A stretch of 64,000 nt of DNA from Rallus limicola (GCA_022605955.1 JAKCOZ010000640.1:39898-103897); one strand, 5' to 3'. Shown: positions 24,949 through 39,204, counted from the stretch's first letter. Notes: a model not told the origin generated them from the letters alone. Translations and numbers: made by a program.

Positions 24949-26730
24949 TTGCCTGGAAAGAGGGAACATGCCTGGAACCTCCTACGGTGCTTTTCTCGGC
25001 CCTAGCAGACTGCAGTTCAAAACATGCTAAACGTCCAGCAATAACTCCCAAAGTAAAGAAGCCAGGCATGAAAGGCATAGCTTGTCTGAAACCTCCTAAC
25101 AGGACACACAAGCAGACCCTGTCACTTTGGCTCTCAGCCTTTTCCTTTGCCTGGAAAGAGGGAACATGCCTGGAACCTCCTACGGTGCTTTTCTCGGCCC
25201 TAGCAGACTGCAGTTCAAAACATGCTAAACGTCCAGCAATAACTCCCAAAGTAAAGAAGCTAGGACTGAAAGGCATAGCTTGTCTGAAACCTCCTAACAG
25301 GACACACAAGCAGACCCTGTCACTTTGGCTCTCAGCCTTTTCCTTTGCCTGGAAAGAGGGAACATGCCTGGAACTTCCTACGGTGCTTTTCTCGGCCCTA
25401 GCAGACTGCAGTTCAAAACATGCTAAACGTCCAGCAATAACTCCCAAAGTAAAGAAGCTAGGCATGAAAGGCATAGCTTGTCTGAAACCTCCTAACAGGA
25501 CTCACAAGCAGACCCTGTCACTTTGGCTCTCAGCCTTTTCCTTTGCCTGGAAAGAGGGAACATGCCTGGAACCTCCTACGGTGCTTTTCTCGGCCCTAGC
25601 AGACTGCAGTTCAAAACATGCTAAACGTCCAGCAATAACTCCCAAAGTAAAGAAGCTAGGCATGAAAGGCATAGCTTGTCTGAAACCTCCTAACAGGACA
25701 CACAAGCAGACCCTGTCACTTTGGCTCTCAGCCTTTTCCTTTGCCTGGAAAGAGGGAACATGCCTGGAACCTCCTACGGTGCTTTTCTCGGCCCTAGCAG
25801 ACTGCAGTTCAAAACATGCTAAACGTCCAGCAATAACTCCCAAAGTAAAGAAGCCAGGCCTGAAAGGCATAGCTTGTCTGAAACCTCCTAACAGGACACA
25901 CAAGCAGACCCTGTCACTTTGGCTCTCAGCCTTTTCCTTTGCCTGGAAAGAGGGAACATGCCTGGAACCTCCTACGGTGCTTTTCTCGGCCCTAGCAGAC
26001 TGCAGTTCAAAACATGCTAAACGTCCAGCAATAACTCCCAAAGTAAAGAAGCTAGGACTGAAAGGCATAGCTTGTCTGAAACCTCCTAACAGGACACACA
26101 AGCAGACCCTGTCACTTTGGCTCTCAGCCTTTTCCTTTGCCTGGAAAGAGGGAACATACCTGCTACCTCCTACAGTGCTTTTCTCGGCCCTAGCAGACTG
26201 CAGTTCAAAACATGCTAAACGTCCAGCAATAACTCCCAAAGTAAAGAAGCTAGGCATGAAAGGCATAGCTTGTCTGAAACCTCCTAACAGGACACACAAG
26301 CAGACCCTGTCACTTTGGCTCTCAGCCTTTTCCTTTGCCTGGAAAGAGGGAACATGCCTGGAACCTCCTACGGTGCTTTTCTCGGCCCTAGCAGACTGCA
26401 GTTCAAAACATGCTAAACGTCCAGCAATAACTCCCAAAGTAAAGAAGCTAGGCATGAAAGGCATAGCTTGTCTGAAACCTCCTAACAGGACACACAAGCA
26501 GACCCTGTCACTTTGGCTCTCAGCCTTTTCCTTTGCCTGGAAAGAGGGAACATGCCTGGAACTTCCTACGGTGCTTTTCTCGGCCCTAGCAGACTGCAGT
26601 TCAAAACATGCTAAACGTCCAGCAATAACTCCCAAAGTAAAGAAGCTAGGCATGAAAGGCATAGCTTGTCTGAAACCTCCTAACAGGACTCACAAGCAGA
26701 CCCTGTCACTTTGGCTCTCAGCCTTTTCCT

Positions 26731-29700
26731 TTGCCTGGAAAGAGGGAACATGCCTGGAACCTCCTACGGTGCTTTTCTCGGCCCTAGCAGACTGCAGTTC
26801 AAAACATGCTAAACGTCCAGCAATAACTCCCAAAGTAAAGAAGCTAGGCATGAAAGGCATAGCTTGTCTGAAACCTCCTAACAGGACTCACAAGCAGACC
26901 CTGTCACTTTGGCTCTCAGCCTTTTCCTTTGCCTGGAAAGAGGGAACATGCCTGGAACCTCCTACGGTGCTTTTCTCGGCCCTAGCAGACTGCAGTTCAA
27001 AACATGCTAAACGTCCAGCAATAACTCCCAAAGTAAAGAAGCTAGGCATGAAAGGCATAGCTTGTCTGAAACCTCCTAACAGGACACACAAGCAGACCCT
27101 GTCACTTTGGCTCTCAGCCTTTTCCTTTGCCTGGAAAGAGGGAACATGCCTGGAACCTCCTACGGTGCTTTTCTCGGCCCTAGCAGACTGCAGTTCAAAA
27201 CATGCTAAACGTCCAGCAATAACTCCCAAAGTAAAGAAGCTAGGCATGAAAGGCATAGCTTGTCTGAAACCTTCTTACAGGACACACAAGCAGACCCTGT
27301 CACTTTGGCTCTCAGCCTTTTCCTTTGCCTGGAAAGAGGGAACATACCTGCTACCTCCTACAGTGCTTTTCTCGGCCCTAGCAGACTGCAGTTCAAAACA
27401 TGCTAAACGTCCAGCAATAACTCCCAAAGTAAAGAAGCTAGGCATGAAAGGCATAGCTTGTCTGAAACCTCCTAACAGGACACACAAGCAGACCCTGTCA
27501 CTTTGGCTCTCAGACTTTTCCTTTGCCTGGAAAGAGGGAACATGCCTGGAACTTCCTACGGTGCTTTTCTCGGCCCTAGCAGACTGCAGTTCAAAACATT
27601 CTAAACGTCCAGCAATAACTCCCAAAGTAAAGAAGCTAGGCATGAAAGGCATAGCTTGTCTGAAACCTCCTAACAGGACTCACAAGCAGACCCTGTCACT
27701 TTGGCTCTCAGCCTTTTCCTTTGCCTGGAAAGAGGGAACATGCCTGGAACCTCCTACGGTGCTTTTCTCGGCCCTAGCAGACTGCAGTTCAAAACATGCT
27801 AAACGTCCAGCAATAACTCCCAAAGTAAAGAAGCTAGGCATGAAAGGCATAGCTTGTCTGAAACCTCCTAACAGGACACACAAGCAGACCCTGTCACTTT
27901 GGCTCTCAGCCTTTTCCTTTGCCTGGAAAGAGGGAACATGCCTGGAACCTCCTACGGTGCTTTTCTCGGCCCTAGCAGACTGCAGTTCAAAACATGCTAA
28001 ACGTCCAGCAATAACTCCCAAAGTAAAGAAGCTAGGCCTGAAAGGCATAGCTTGTCTGAAACCTCCTAACAGGACACACAAGCAGACCCTGTCACTTTGG
28101 CTCTCAGCCTTTTCCTTTGCCTGGAAAGAGGGAACATGCCTGGAACCTCCTACGGTGCTTTTCTCGGCCCTAGCAGACTGCAGTTCAAAACATGCTAAAC
28201 GTCCAGCAATAACTCCCAAAGTAAAGAAGCTAGGCATGAAAGGCATAGCTTGTCTGAAACCTCCTAACAGGACACACAAGCAGACCCTGTCACTTTGGCT
28301 CTCAGCCTTTTCCTTTGCCTGGAAAGAGGGAACATGCCTGGAACCTCCTACGGTGCTTTTCTCGGCCCTAGCAGACTGCAGTTCAAAACATGCTAAACGT
28401 CCAGCAATAACTCCCAAAGTAAAGAAGCTAGGCATGAAAGGCATAGCTTGTCTGAAACCTCCTAACAGGACTCACAAGCAGACCCTGTCACTTTGGCTCT
28501 CAGCCTTTTCCTTTGCCTGGAAAGAGGGAACATGCCTGGAACCTCCTACGGTGCTTTTCTCGGCCCTAGCAGACTGCAGTTCAAAACATGCTAAACGTCC
28601 AGCAATAACTCCCAAAGTAAAGAAGCTACGCATGAAAGGCATAGCTTGTCTGAAACCTCCTAACAGGACTCACAAGCAGACCCTGTCACTTTGGCTCTCA
28701 GCCTTTTCCTTTGCCTGGAAAGAGGGAACATGCCTGGAACCTCCTACGGTGCTTTTCTCGGCCCTAGCAGACTGCAGTTCAAAACATGCTAAACGTCCAG
28801 CAATAACTCCCAAAGTAAAGAAGCTAGGACTGAAAGGCATAGCTTGTCTGAAACCTCCTAACAGGACACACAAGCAGACCCTGTCACTTTGGCTCTCAGC
28901 CTTTTCCTTTGCCTGGAAAGAGGGAACATGCCTGGAACCTCCTACGGTGCTTTTCTCGGCCCTAGCAGACTGCAGTTCAAAACATGCTAAACGTCCAGCA
29001 ATAACTCCCAAAGTAAAGAAGCTAGGACTGAAAGGCATAGCTTGTCTGAAACCTCCTAACAGGACACACAAGCAGACCCTGTCACTTTGGCTCTCAGCCT
29101 TTTCCTTTGCCTGGAAAGAGGGAACATGCCTGGAACCTCCTACGGTGCTTTTCTCGGCCCTAGCAGACTGCAGTTCAAAACATGCTAAACGTCCAGCAAT
29201 AACTCCCAAAGTAAAGAAGCCAGGCATGAAAGGCATAGCTTGTCTGAAACCTCCTAACAGGACACACAAGCAGACCCTGTCACTTTGGCTCTCAGCCTTT
29301 TCCTTTGCCTGGAAAGAGGGAACATGCCTGGAACCTCCTACGGTGCTTTTCTCGGCCCTAGCAGACTGCAGTTCAAAACATGCTAAACGTCCAGCAATAA
29401 CTCCCAAAGTAAAGAAGCTAGGCATGAAAGGCATAGCTTGTCTGAAACCTCCTAACAGGACACACAAGCAGACCCTGTCACTTTGGCTCTCAGCCTTTTC
29501 CTTTGCCTGGAAAGAGGGAACATGCCTGGAACCTCCTACGGTGCTTTTCTCGGCCCTAGCAGACTGCAGTTCAAAACATGCTAAACGTCCAGCAATAACT
29601 CCCAAAGTAAAGAAGCTAGGACTGAAAGGCATAGCTTGTCTGAAACCTCCTAACAGGACTCACAAGCAGACCCTGTCACTTTGGCTCTCAGCCTTTTCCT

Positions 29701-30492
29701 TTGCCTGGAAAGAGGGAACATGCCTGGAACCTCCTACGGTGCTTTTCTCGGCCCTAGCAGACTGCAGTTCAAAACATGCTAAACGTCCAGCAATAACTCC
29801 CAAAGTAAAGAAGCTAGGCATGAAAGGCATAGCTTGTCTGAAACCTCCTAACAGGACACACAAGCAGACCCTGTCACTTTGGCTCTCAGCCTTTTCCTTT
29901 GCCTGGAAAGAGGGAACATGCCTGGAACCTCCTACGGTGCTTTTCTCGGCCCTAGCAGACTGCAGTTCAAAACATGCTAAACGTCCAGCAATAACTCCCA
30001 AAGTAAAGAAGCCAGGCATGAAAGGCATAGCTTGTCTGAAACCTCCTAACAGGACACACAAGCAGACCCTGTCACTTTGGCTCTCAGCCTTTTCCTTTGC
30101 CTGGAAAGAGGGAACATGCCTGGAACCTCCTACGGTGCTTTTCTCGGCCCTAGCAGACTGCAGTTCAAAACATGCTAAACGTCCAGCAATAACTCCCAAA
30201 GTAAAGAAGCTAGGCATGAAAGGCATAGCTTGTCTGAAACCTCCTAACAGGACACACAAGCAGACCCTGTCACTTTGGCTCTCAGCCTTTTCCTTTGCCT
30301 GGAAAGAGGGAACATGCCTGGAACTTCCTACGGTGCTTTTCTCGGCCCTAGCAGACTGCAGTTCAAAACATGCTAAACGTCCAGCAATAACTCCCAAAGT
30401 AAAGAAGCTAGGCATGAAAGGCATAGCTTGTCTGAAACCTCCTAACAGGACTCACAAGCAGACCCTGTCACTTTGGCTCTCAGCCTTTTCCT
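26731..30492. repeat. Segment dense in rare markers, unit II
   Basis: Monomers 136-154 repeat the marker chain of 8119-11880 in identical order and spacing: actcac at 26888, 27680, 28472, 28670, 29660 and 30452; the double change near 27272; 27600; 28629. The only private change noticed is C>A at 27514. Confidence 0.8.
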
Positions 30493-31482
30493 TTGCCTGG
30501 AAAGAGGGAACATGCCTGGAACCTCCTACGGTGCTTTTCTCGGCCCTAGCAGACTGCAGTTCAAAACATGCTAAACGTCCAGCAATAACTCCCAAAGTAA
30601 AGAAGCTAGGCATGAAAGGCATAGCTTGTCTGAAACCTCCTAACAGGACACACAAGCAGACCCTGTCACTTTGGCTCTCAGCCTTTTCCTTTGCCTGGAA
30701 AGAGGGAACATGCCTGGAACCTCCTACGGTGCTTTTCTCGGCCCTAGCAGACTGCAGTTCAAAACATGCTAAACGTCCAGCAATAACTCCCAAAGTAAAG
30801 AAGCTAGGCATGAAAGGCATAGCTTGTCTGAAACCTCCTAACAGGACACACAAGCAGACCCTGTCACTTTGGCTCTCAGCCTTTTCCTTTGCCTGGAAAG
30901 AGGGAACATGCCTGGAACCTCCTACGGTGCTTTTCTCGGCCCTAGCAGACTGCAGTTCAAAACATGCTAAACGTCCAGCAATAACTCCCAAAGTAAAGAA
31001 GCTAGGACTTAAAGGCATAGCTTGTCTGAAACCTCCTAACAGGACACACAAGCAGACCCTGTCACTTTGGCTCTCAGCCTTTTCCTTTGCCTGGAAAGAG
31101 GGAACATGCCTGGAACCTCCTACGGTGCTTTTCTCGGCCCTAGCAGACTGCAGTTCAAAACATGCTAAACGTCCAGCAATAACTCCCAAAGTAAAGAAGC
31201 TAGGCATGAAAGGCATAGCTTGTCTGAAACCTCCTAACAGGACACACAAGCAGACCCTGTCACTTTGGCTCTCAGCCTTTTCCTTTGCCTGGAAAGAGGG
31301 AACATGCCTGGAACCTCCTACGGTGCTTTTCTCGGCCCTAGCAGACTGCAGTTCAAAACATGCTAAACGTCCAGCAATAACTCCCAAAGTAAAGAAGCTA
31401 GGACTGAAAGGCATAGCTTGTCTGAAACCTCCTAACAGGACACACAAGCAGACCCTGTCACTTTGGCTCTCAGCCTTTTCCT

Positions 31483-31680
31483 TTGCCTGGAAAGAAGGAA
31501 CATACATGCTACCTCCTAAAGTGCTTTCCTCGGTCCTAGCAGACTGCAGTTCAAAACATGCTAAACGTCCAGCAATAACTCCCAAAGTAAAGAAGCTAGG
31601 CATGAAAGGCATAGCTTGTCTGAAACCTCCTAACAGGACACACAAGCAGACCCTGTCACTTTGGCTCTCAGCCTTTTCCT
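31483..31680. repeat. Type C monomer (160)
   Basis: Counterpart of monomer 66 in unit II, exactly 18,612 bp downstream, with the same patch. Confidence 0.85.
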
Positions 31681-33066
31681 TTGCCTGGAAAGAGGGAACA
31701 TGCCTGGAACCTCCTACGGTGCTTTTCTCGGCCCTAGCAGACTGCAGTTCAAAACATGCTAAACGTCCAGCAATAACTCCCAAAGTAAAGAAGCTAGGAC
31801 TGAAAGGCATAGCTTGTCTGAAACCTCCTAACAGGACACACAAGCAGACCCTGTCACTTTGGCTCTCAGCCTTTTCCTTTGCCTGGAAAGAGGGAACATG
31901 CCTGGAACCTCCTACGGTGCTTTTCTCGGCCCTAGCAGACTGCAGTTCAAAACATGCTAAACGTCCAGCAATAACTCCCAAAGTAAAGAAGCTAGGCCTG
32001 AAAGGCATAGCTTGTCTGAAACCTCCTAACAGGACACACAAGCAGACCCTGTCACTTTGGCTCTCAGCCTTTTCCTTTGCCTGGAAAGAGGGAACATGCC
32101 TGGAACCTCCTACGGTGCTTTTCTCGGCCCTAGCAGACTGCAGTTCAAAACATGCTAAACGTCCAGCAATAACTCCCAAAGTAAAGAAGCTAGGCCTGAA
32201 AGGCATAGCTTGTCTGAAACCTCCTAACAGGACACACAAGCAGACCCTGTCACTTTGGCTCTCAGCCTTTTCCTTTGCCTGGAAAGAGGGAACATGCCTG
32301 GAACCTCCTACGGTGCTTTTCTCGGCCCTAGCAGACTGCAGTTCAAAACATGCTAAACGTCCAGCAATAACTCCCAAAGTAAAGAAGCTAGGACTGAAAG
32401 GCATAGCTTGTCTGAAACCTCCTAACAGGACACACAAGCAGACCCTGTCACTTTGGCTCTCAGCCTTTTCCTTTGCCTGGAAAGAGGGAACATGCCTGGA
32501 ACCTCCTACGGTGCTTTTCTCGGCCCTAGCAGACTGCAGTTCAAAACATGCTAAACGTCCAGCAATAACTCCCAAAGTAAAGAAGCTAGGACTGAAAGGC
32601 ATAGCTTGTCTGAAACCTCCTAACAGGACACACAAGCAGACCCTGTCACTTTGGCTCTCAGCCTTTTCCTTTGCCTGGAAAGAGGGAACATGCCTGGAAC
32701 CTCCTACGGTGCTTTTCTCGGCCCTAGCAGACTGCAGTTCAAAACATGCTAAACGTCCAGCAATAACTCCCAAAGTAAAGAAGCTAGGCATGAAAGGCAT
32801 AGCTTGTCTGAAACCTCCTAACAGGACACACAAGCAGACCCTGTCACTTTGGCTCTCAGCCTTTTCCTTTGCCTGGAAAGAGGGAACATGCCTGGAACCT
32901 CCTACGGTGCTTTTCTCGGCCCTAGCAGACTGCAGTTCAAAACATGCTAAACGTCCAGCAATAACTCCCAAAGTAAAGAAGCTAGGACTGAAAGGCATAG
33001 CTTGTCTGAAACCTCCTAACAGGACACACAAGCAGACCCTGTCACTTTGGCTCTCAGCCTTTTCCT

Positions 33067-33264
33067 TTGCCTGGAAAGAAGGAACATACATGCTACCTCC
33101 TAAAGTGCTTTCCTCGGTCCTAGCAGACTGCAGTTCAAAACATGCTAAACGTCCAGCAATAACTCCCAAAGTAAAGAAGCTAGGCATGAAAGGCATAGCT
33201 TGTCTGAAACCTCCTAACAGGACACACAAGCAGACCCTGTCACTTTGGCTCTCAGCCTTTTCCT
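33067..33264. repeat. Type C monomer (168)
   Basis: Counterpart of monomer 74 in unit II at +18,612 bp. Confidence 0.85.
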
Positions 33265-34254
33265 TTGCCTGGAAAGAGGGAACATGCCTGGAACCTCCTA
33301 CGGTGCTTTTCTCGGCCCTAGCAGACTGCAGTTCAAAACATGCTAAACGTCCAGCAATAACTCCCAAAGTAAAGAAGCTAGGCATGAAAGGCATAGCTTG
33401 TCTGAAACCTCCTAACAGGACACACAAGCAGACCCTGTCACTTTGGCTCTCAGCCTTTTCCTTTGCCTGGAAAGAGGGAACATGCCTGGAACCTCCTACG
33501 GTGCTTTTCTCGGCCCTAGCAGACTGCAGTTCAAAACATGCTAAACGTCCAGCAATAACTCCCAAAGTAAAGAAGCTAGGACTGAAAGGCATAGCTTGTC
33601 TGAAACCTCCTAACAGGACACACAAGCAGACCCTGTCACTTTGGCTCTCAGCCTTTTCCTTTGCCTGGAAAGAGGGAACATGCCTGGAACCTCCTACGGT
33701 GCTTTTCTCGGCCCTAGCAGACTGCAGTTCAAAACATGCTAAACGTCCAGCAATAACTCCCAAAGTAAAGAAGCTAGGCATGAAAGGCATAGCTTGTCTG
33801 AAACCTCCTAACAGGACACACAAGCAGACCCTGTCACTTTGGCTCTCAGCCTTTTCCTTTGCCTGGAAAGAGGGAACATGCCTGGAACCTCCTACGGTGC
33901 TTTTCTCGGCCCTAGCAGACTGCAGTTCAAAACATGCTAAACGTCCAGCAATAACTCCCAAAGTAAAGAAGCTAGGCATGAAAGGCATAGCTTGTCTGAA
34001 ACCTCCTAACAGGACACACAAGCAGACCCTGTCACTTTGGCTCTCAGCCTTTTCCTTTGCCTGGAAAGAGGGAACATGCCTGGAACCTCCTACGGTGCTT
34101 TTCTCGGCCCTAGCAGACTGCAGTTCAAAACATGCTAAACGTCCAGCAATAACTCCCAAAGTAAAGAAGCTAGGACTGAAAGGCATAGCTTGTCTGAAAC
34201 CTCCTAACAGGACACACAAGCAGACCCTGTCACTTTGGCTCTCAGCCTTTTCCT

Positions 34255-34452
34255 TTGCCTGGAAAGAAGGAACATACATGCTACCTCCTAAAGTGCTTTC
34301 CTCGGTCCTAGCAGACTGCAGTTCAAAACATGCTAAACGTCCAGCAATAACTCCCAAAGTAAAGAAGCTAGGCATGAAAGGCATAGCTTGTCTGAAACCT
34401 CCTAACAGGACACACAAGCAGACCCTGTCACTTTGGCTCTCAGCCTTTTCCT
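34255..34452. repeat. Type C monomer (174)
   Basis: Counterpart of monomer 80 in unit II at +18,612 bp. Confidence 0.85.
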
Positions 34453-36234
34453 TTGCCTGGAAAGAGGGAACATGCCTGGAACCTCCTACGGTGCTTTTCT
34501 CGGCCCTAGCAGACTGCAGTTCAAAACATGCTAAACGTCCAGCAATAACTCCCAAAGTAAAGAAGCTAGGCATGAAAGGCATAGCTTGTCTGAAACCTCC
34601 TAACAGGACACACAAGCAGACCCTGTCACTTTGGCTCTCAGCCTTTTCCTTTGCCTGGAAAGAGGGAACATGCCTGGAACCTCCTACGGTGCTTTTCTCG
34701 GCCCTAGCAGACTGCAGTTCAAAACATGCTAAACGTCCAGCAATAACTCCCAAAGTAAAGAAGCTAGGACTGAAAGGCATAGCTTGTCTGAAACCTCCTA
34801 ACAGGACACACAAGCAGACCCTGTCACTTTGGCTCTCAGCCTTTTCCTTTGCCTGGAAAGAGGGAACATGCCTGGAACCTCCTACGGTGCTTTTCTCGGC
34901 CCTAGCAGACTGCAGTTCAAAACATGCTAAACGTCCAGCAATAACTCCCAAAGTAAAGAAGCTAGGCATGAAAGGCATAGCTTGTCTGAAACCTCCTAAC
35001 AGGACACACAAGCAGACCCTGTCACTTTGGCTCTCAACCTTTTCCTTTGCCTGGAAAGAGGGAACATGCCTGGAACCTCCTACGGTGCTTTTCTCGGCCC
35101 TAGCAGACTGCAGTTCAAAACATGCTAAACGTCCAGCAATAACTCCCAAAGTAAAGAAGCTAGGCATGAAAGGCATAGCTTGTCTGAAACCTCCTAACAG
35201 GACACACAAGCAGACCCTGTCACTTTGGCTCTCAGCCTTTTCCTTTGCCTGGAAAGAGGGAACATGCCTGGAACCTCCTACGGTGCTTTTCTCGGCCCTA
35301 GCAGACTGCAGTTCAAAACATGCTAAACGTCCAGCAATAACTCCCAAAGTAAAGAAGCTAGGACTGAAAGGCATAGCTTGTCTGAAACCTCCTAACAGGA
35401 CACACAAGCAGACCCTGTCACTTTGGCTCTCAGCCTTTTCCTTTGCCTGGAAAGAGGGAACATGCCTGGAACCTCCTACGGTGCTTTTCTCGGCCCTAGC
35501 AGACTGCAGTTCAAAACATGCTAAACGTCCAGCAATAACTCCCAAAGTAAAGAAGCTAGGACTGAAAGGCATAGCTTGTCTGAAACCTCCTAACAGGACA
35601 CACAAGCAGACCCTGTCACTTTGGCTCTCAGCCTTTTCCTTTGCCTGGAAAGAGGGAACATGCCTGGAACCTCCTACGGTGCTTTTCTCGGCCCTAGCAG
35701 ACTGCAGTTCAAAACATGCTAAACGTCCAGCAATAACTCCCAAAGTAAAGAAGCTAGGACTGAAAGGCATAGCTTGTCTGAAACCTCCTAACAGGACACA
35801 CAAGCAGACCCTGTCACTTTGGCTCTCAGCCTTTTCCTTTGCCTGGAAAGAGGGAACATGCCTGGAACCTCCTACGGTGCTTTTCTCGGCCCTAGCAGAC
35901 TGCAGTTCAAAACATGCTAAACGTCCAGCAATAACTCCCAAAGTAAAGAAGCTAGGACTGAAAGGCATAGCTTGTCTGAAACCTCCTAACAGGACACACA
36001 AGCAGACCCTGTCACTTTGGCTCTCAGCCTTTTCCTTTGCCTGGAAAGAGGGAACATGCCTGGAACCTCCTACGGTGCTTTTCTCGGCCCTAGCAGACTG
36101 CAGTTCAAAACATGCTAAACGTCCAGCAATAACTCCCAAAGTAAAGAAGCTAGGACTGAAAGGCATAGCTTGTCTGAAACCTCCTAACAGGACACACAAG
36201 CAGACCCTGTCACTTTGGCTCTCAGCCTTTTCCT

Positions 36235-39006
36235 TTGCCTGGAAAGAGGGAACATACCTGCTACCTCCTACGGTGCTTTTCTCGGCCCTAGCAGACTGCA
36301 GTTCAAAACATGCTAAACGTCCAGCAATAACTCCCAAAGTAAAGAAGCTAGGACTGAAAGGCATAGCTTGTCTGAAACCTCCTAACAGGACACACAAGCA
36401 GACCCTGTCACTTTGGCTCTCAGCCTTTTCCTTTGCCTGGAAAGAGGGAACATGCCTGGAACCTCCTACGGTGCTTTTCTCGGCCCTAGCAGACTGCAGT
36501 TCAAAACATGCTAAACGTCCAGCAATAACTCCCAAAGTAAAGAAGCTAGGCATGAAAGGCATAGCTTGTCTGAAACCTCCTAACAGGACACACAAGCAGA
36601 CCCTGTCACTTTGGCTCTCAGCCTTTTCCTTTGCCTGGAAAGAGGGAACATGCCTGGAACCTCCTACGGTGCTTTTCTCGGCCCTAGCAGACTGCAGTTC
36701 AAAACATGCTAAACGTCCAGCAATAACTCCCAAAGTAAAGAAGCTAGGCATGAAAGGCATAGCTTGTCTGAAACCTCCTAACAGGACACACAAGCAGACC
36801 CTGTCACTTTGGCTCTCAGCCTTTTCCTTTGCCTGGAAAGAGGGAACATGCCTGGAACCTCCTACGGTGCTTTTCTCGGCCCTAGCAGACTGCAGTTCAA
36901 AACATGCTAAACGTCCAGCAATAACTCCCAAAGTAAAGAAGCTAGGCATGAAAGGCATAGCTTGTCTGAAACCTCCTAACAGGACACACAAGCAGACCCT
37001 GTCACTTTGGCTCTCAGCCTTTTCCTTTGCCTGGAAAGAGGGAACATGCCTGGAACCTCCTACGGTGCTTTTCTCAGCCCTAGCAGACTGCAGTTCAAAA
37101 CATGCTAAACGTCCAGCAATAACTCCCAAAGTAAAGAAGCTAGGCATGAAAGGCATAGCTTGTCTGAAACCTCCTAACAGGACACACAAGCAGACCCTGT
37201 CACTTTGGCTCTCAGCCTTTTCCTTTGCCTGGAAAGAGGGAACATGCCTGGAACCTCCTACGGTGCTTTTCTCGGCCCTAGCAGACTGCAGTTCAAAACA
37301 TGCTAAACGTCCAGCAATAACTCCCAAAGTAAAGAAGCTAGGCATGAAAGGCATAGCTTGTCTGAAACCTCCTAACAGGACACACAAGCAGACCCTGTCA
37401 CTTTGGCTCTCAGCCTTTTCCTTTGCCTGGAAAGAGGGAACATGCCTGGAACCTCCTACGGTGCTTTTCTCGGCCCTAGCAGACTGCAGTTCAAAACATG
37501 CTAAACGTCCAGCAATAACTCCCAAAGTAAAGAAGCTAGGACTGAAAGGCATAGCTTGTCTGAAACCTCCTAACAGGACACACAAGCAGACCCTGTCACT
37601 TTGGCTCTCAGCCTTTTCCTTTGCCTGGAAAGAGGGAACATGCCTGGAACCTCCTACGGTGCTTTTCTCGGCCCTAGCAGACTGCAGTTCAAAACATGCT
37701 AAACGTCCAGCAATAACTCCCAAAGTAAAGAAGCTAGGCATGAAAGGCATAGCTTGTCTGAAACCTCCTAACAGGACACACAAGCAGACCCTGTCACTTT
37801 GGCTCTCAGCCTTTTCCTTTGCCTGGAAAGAGGGAACATGCCTGGAACCTCCTACGGTGCTTTTCTCGGCCCTAGCAGACTGCAGTTCAAAACATGCTAA
37901 ACGTCCAGCAATAACTCCCAAAGTAAAGAAGCTAGGCATGAAAGGCATAGCTTGTCTGAAACCTCCTAACAGGACACACAAGCAGACCCTGTCACTTTGG
38001 CTCTCAGCCTTTTCCTTTGCCTGGAAAGAGGGAACATGCCTGGAACCTCCTACGGTGCTTTTCTCGGCCCTAGCAGACTGCAGTTCAAAACATGCTAAAC
38101 GTCCAGCAATAACTCCCAAAGTAAAGAAGCTAGGACTGAAAGGCATAGCTTGTCTGAAACCTCCTAACAGGACACACAAGCAGACCCTGTCACTTTGGCT
38201 CTCAGCCTTTTCCTTTGCCTGGAAAGAGGGAACATGCCTGGAACCTCCTACGGTGCTTTTCTCGGCCCTAGCAGACTGCAGTTCAAAACATGCTAAACGT
38301 CCAGCAATAACTCCCAAAGTAAAGAAGCTAGGCATGAAAGGCATAGCTTGTCTGAAACCTCCTAACAGGACACACAAGCAGACCCTGTCACTTTGGCTCT
38401 CAGCCTTTTCCTTTGCCTGGAAAGAGGGAACATGCCTGGAACCTCCTACGGTGCTTTTCTCGGCCCTAGCAGACTGCAGTTCAAAACATGCTAAACGTCC
38501 AGCAATAACTCCCAAAGTAAAGAAGCTAGGACTGAAAGGCATAGCTTGTCTGAAACCTCCTAACAGGACACACAAGCAGACCCTGTCACTTTGGCTCTCA
38601 GCCTTTTCCTTTGCCTGGAAAGAGGGAACATGCCTGGAACCTCCTACGGTGCTTTTCTCGGCCCTAGCAGACTGCAGTTCAAAACATGCTAAACGTCCAG
38701 CAATAACTCCCAAAGTAAAGAAGCTAGGCATGAAAGGCATAGCTTGTCTGAAACCTCCTAACAGGACACACAAGCAGACCCTGTCACTTTGGCTCTCAGC
38801 CTTTTCCTTTGCCTGGAAAGAGGGAACATGCCTGGAACCTCCTACGGTGCTTTTCTCGGCCCTAGCAGACTGCAGTTCAAAACATGCTAAACGTCCAGCA
38901 ATAACTCCCAAAGTAAAGAAGCTAGGACTGAAAGGCATAGCTTGTCTGAAACCTCCTAACAGGACACACAAGCAGACCCTGTCACTTTGGCTCTCAGCCT
39001 TTTCCT
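36235..39006. repeat. 14-mer block opened by Y/cggtg monomer, copy a
   Basis: Monomers 184-197. Monomer 184 is type Y with cctacggtg instead of the usual cctacagtg. The fourth monomer after it has ctcagcc for ctcggcc (37076), and another Y/cggtg follows at monomer 198. The same three landmarks recur at +9,306 bp (47 monomers), and the first two at +16,038 bp (81 monomers). Monomer 184 is also the last monomer of unit II, so the two features overlap by one copy. Confidence 0.72.
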
Positions 39007-39204
39007 TTGCCTGGAAAGAGGGAACATACCTGCTACCTCCTACGGTGCTTTTCTCGGCCCTAGCAGACTGCAGTTCAAAACATGCTAAACGTCCAGCAAT
39101 AACTCCCAAAGTAAAGAAGCTAGGCATGAAAGGCATAGCTTGTCTGAAACCTCCTAACAGGACACACAAGCAGACCCTGTCACTTTGGCTCTCAGCCTTT
39201 TCCT

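Larger units (their letters stand above)
17821..36432. repeat. Long-range repeat unit II (94 monomers, 18,612 bp)
   Basis: Monomers 91-184, directly abutting unit I, carry the same ordered set of rare variants: 17978/18176, 20156/20354, 19376, 22302, 23859, 24453, 25855, near 27272, 27600, 28629, 31010, 35037. Seven extra monomers account for the length difference: four between 20354 and 22302, and three between 25063 and 25855. Few point differences separate the units: t at 5521 and 5847 and the C>T at 4980 only in unit I; C at 19399 and A at 27514 only in unit II. Identity outside the indels is therefore probably above 99.8%, an estimate by eye. It ends with a type Y/cggtg monomer (184), matching monomer 90. 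Confidence 0.85.
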
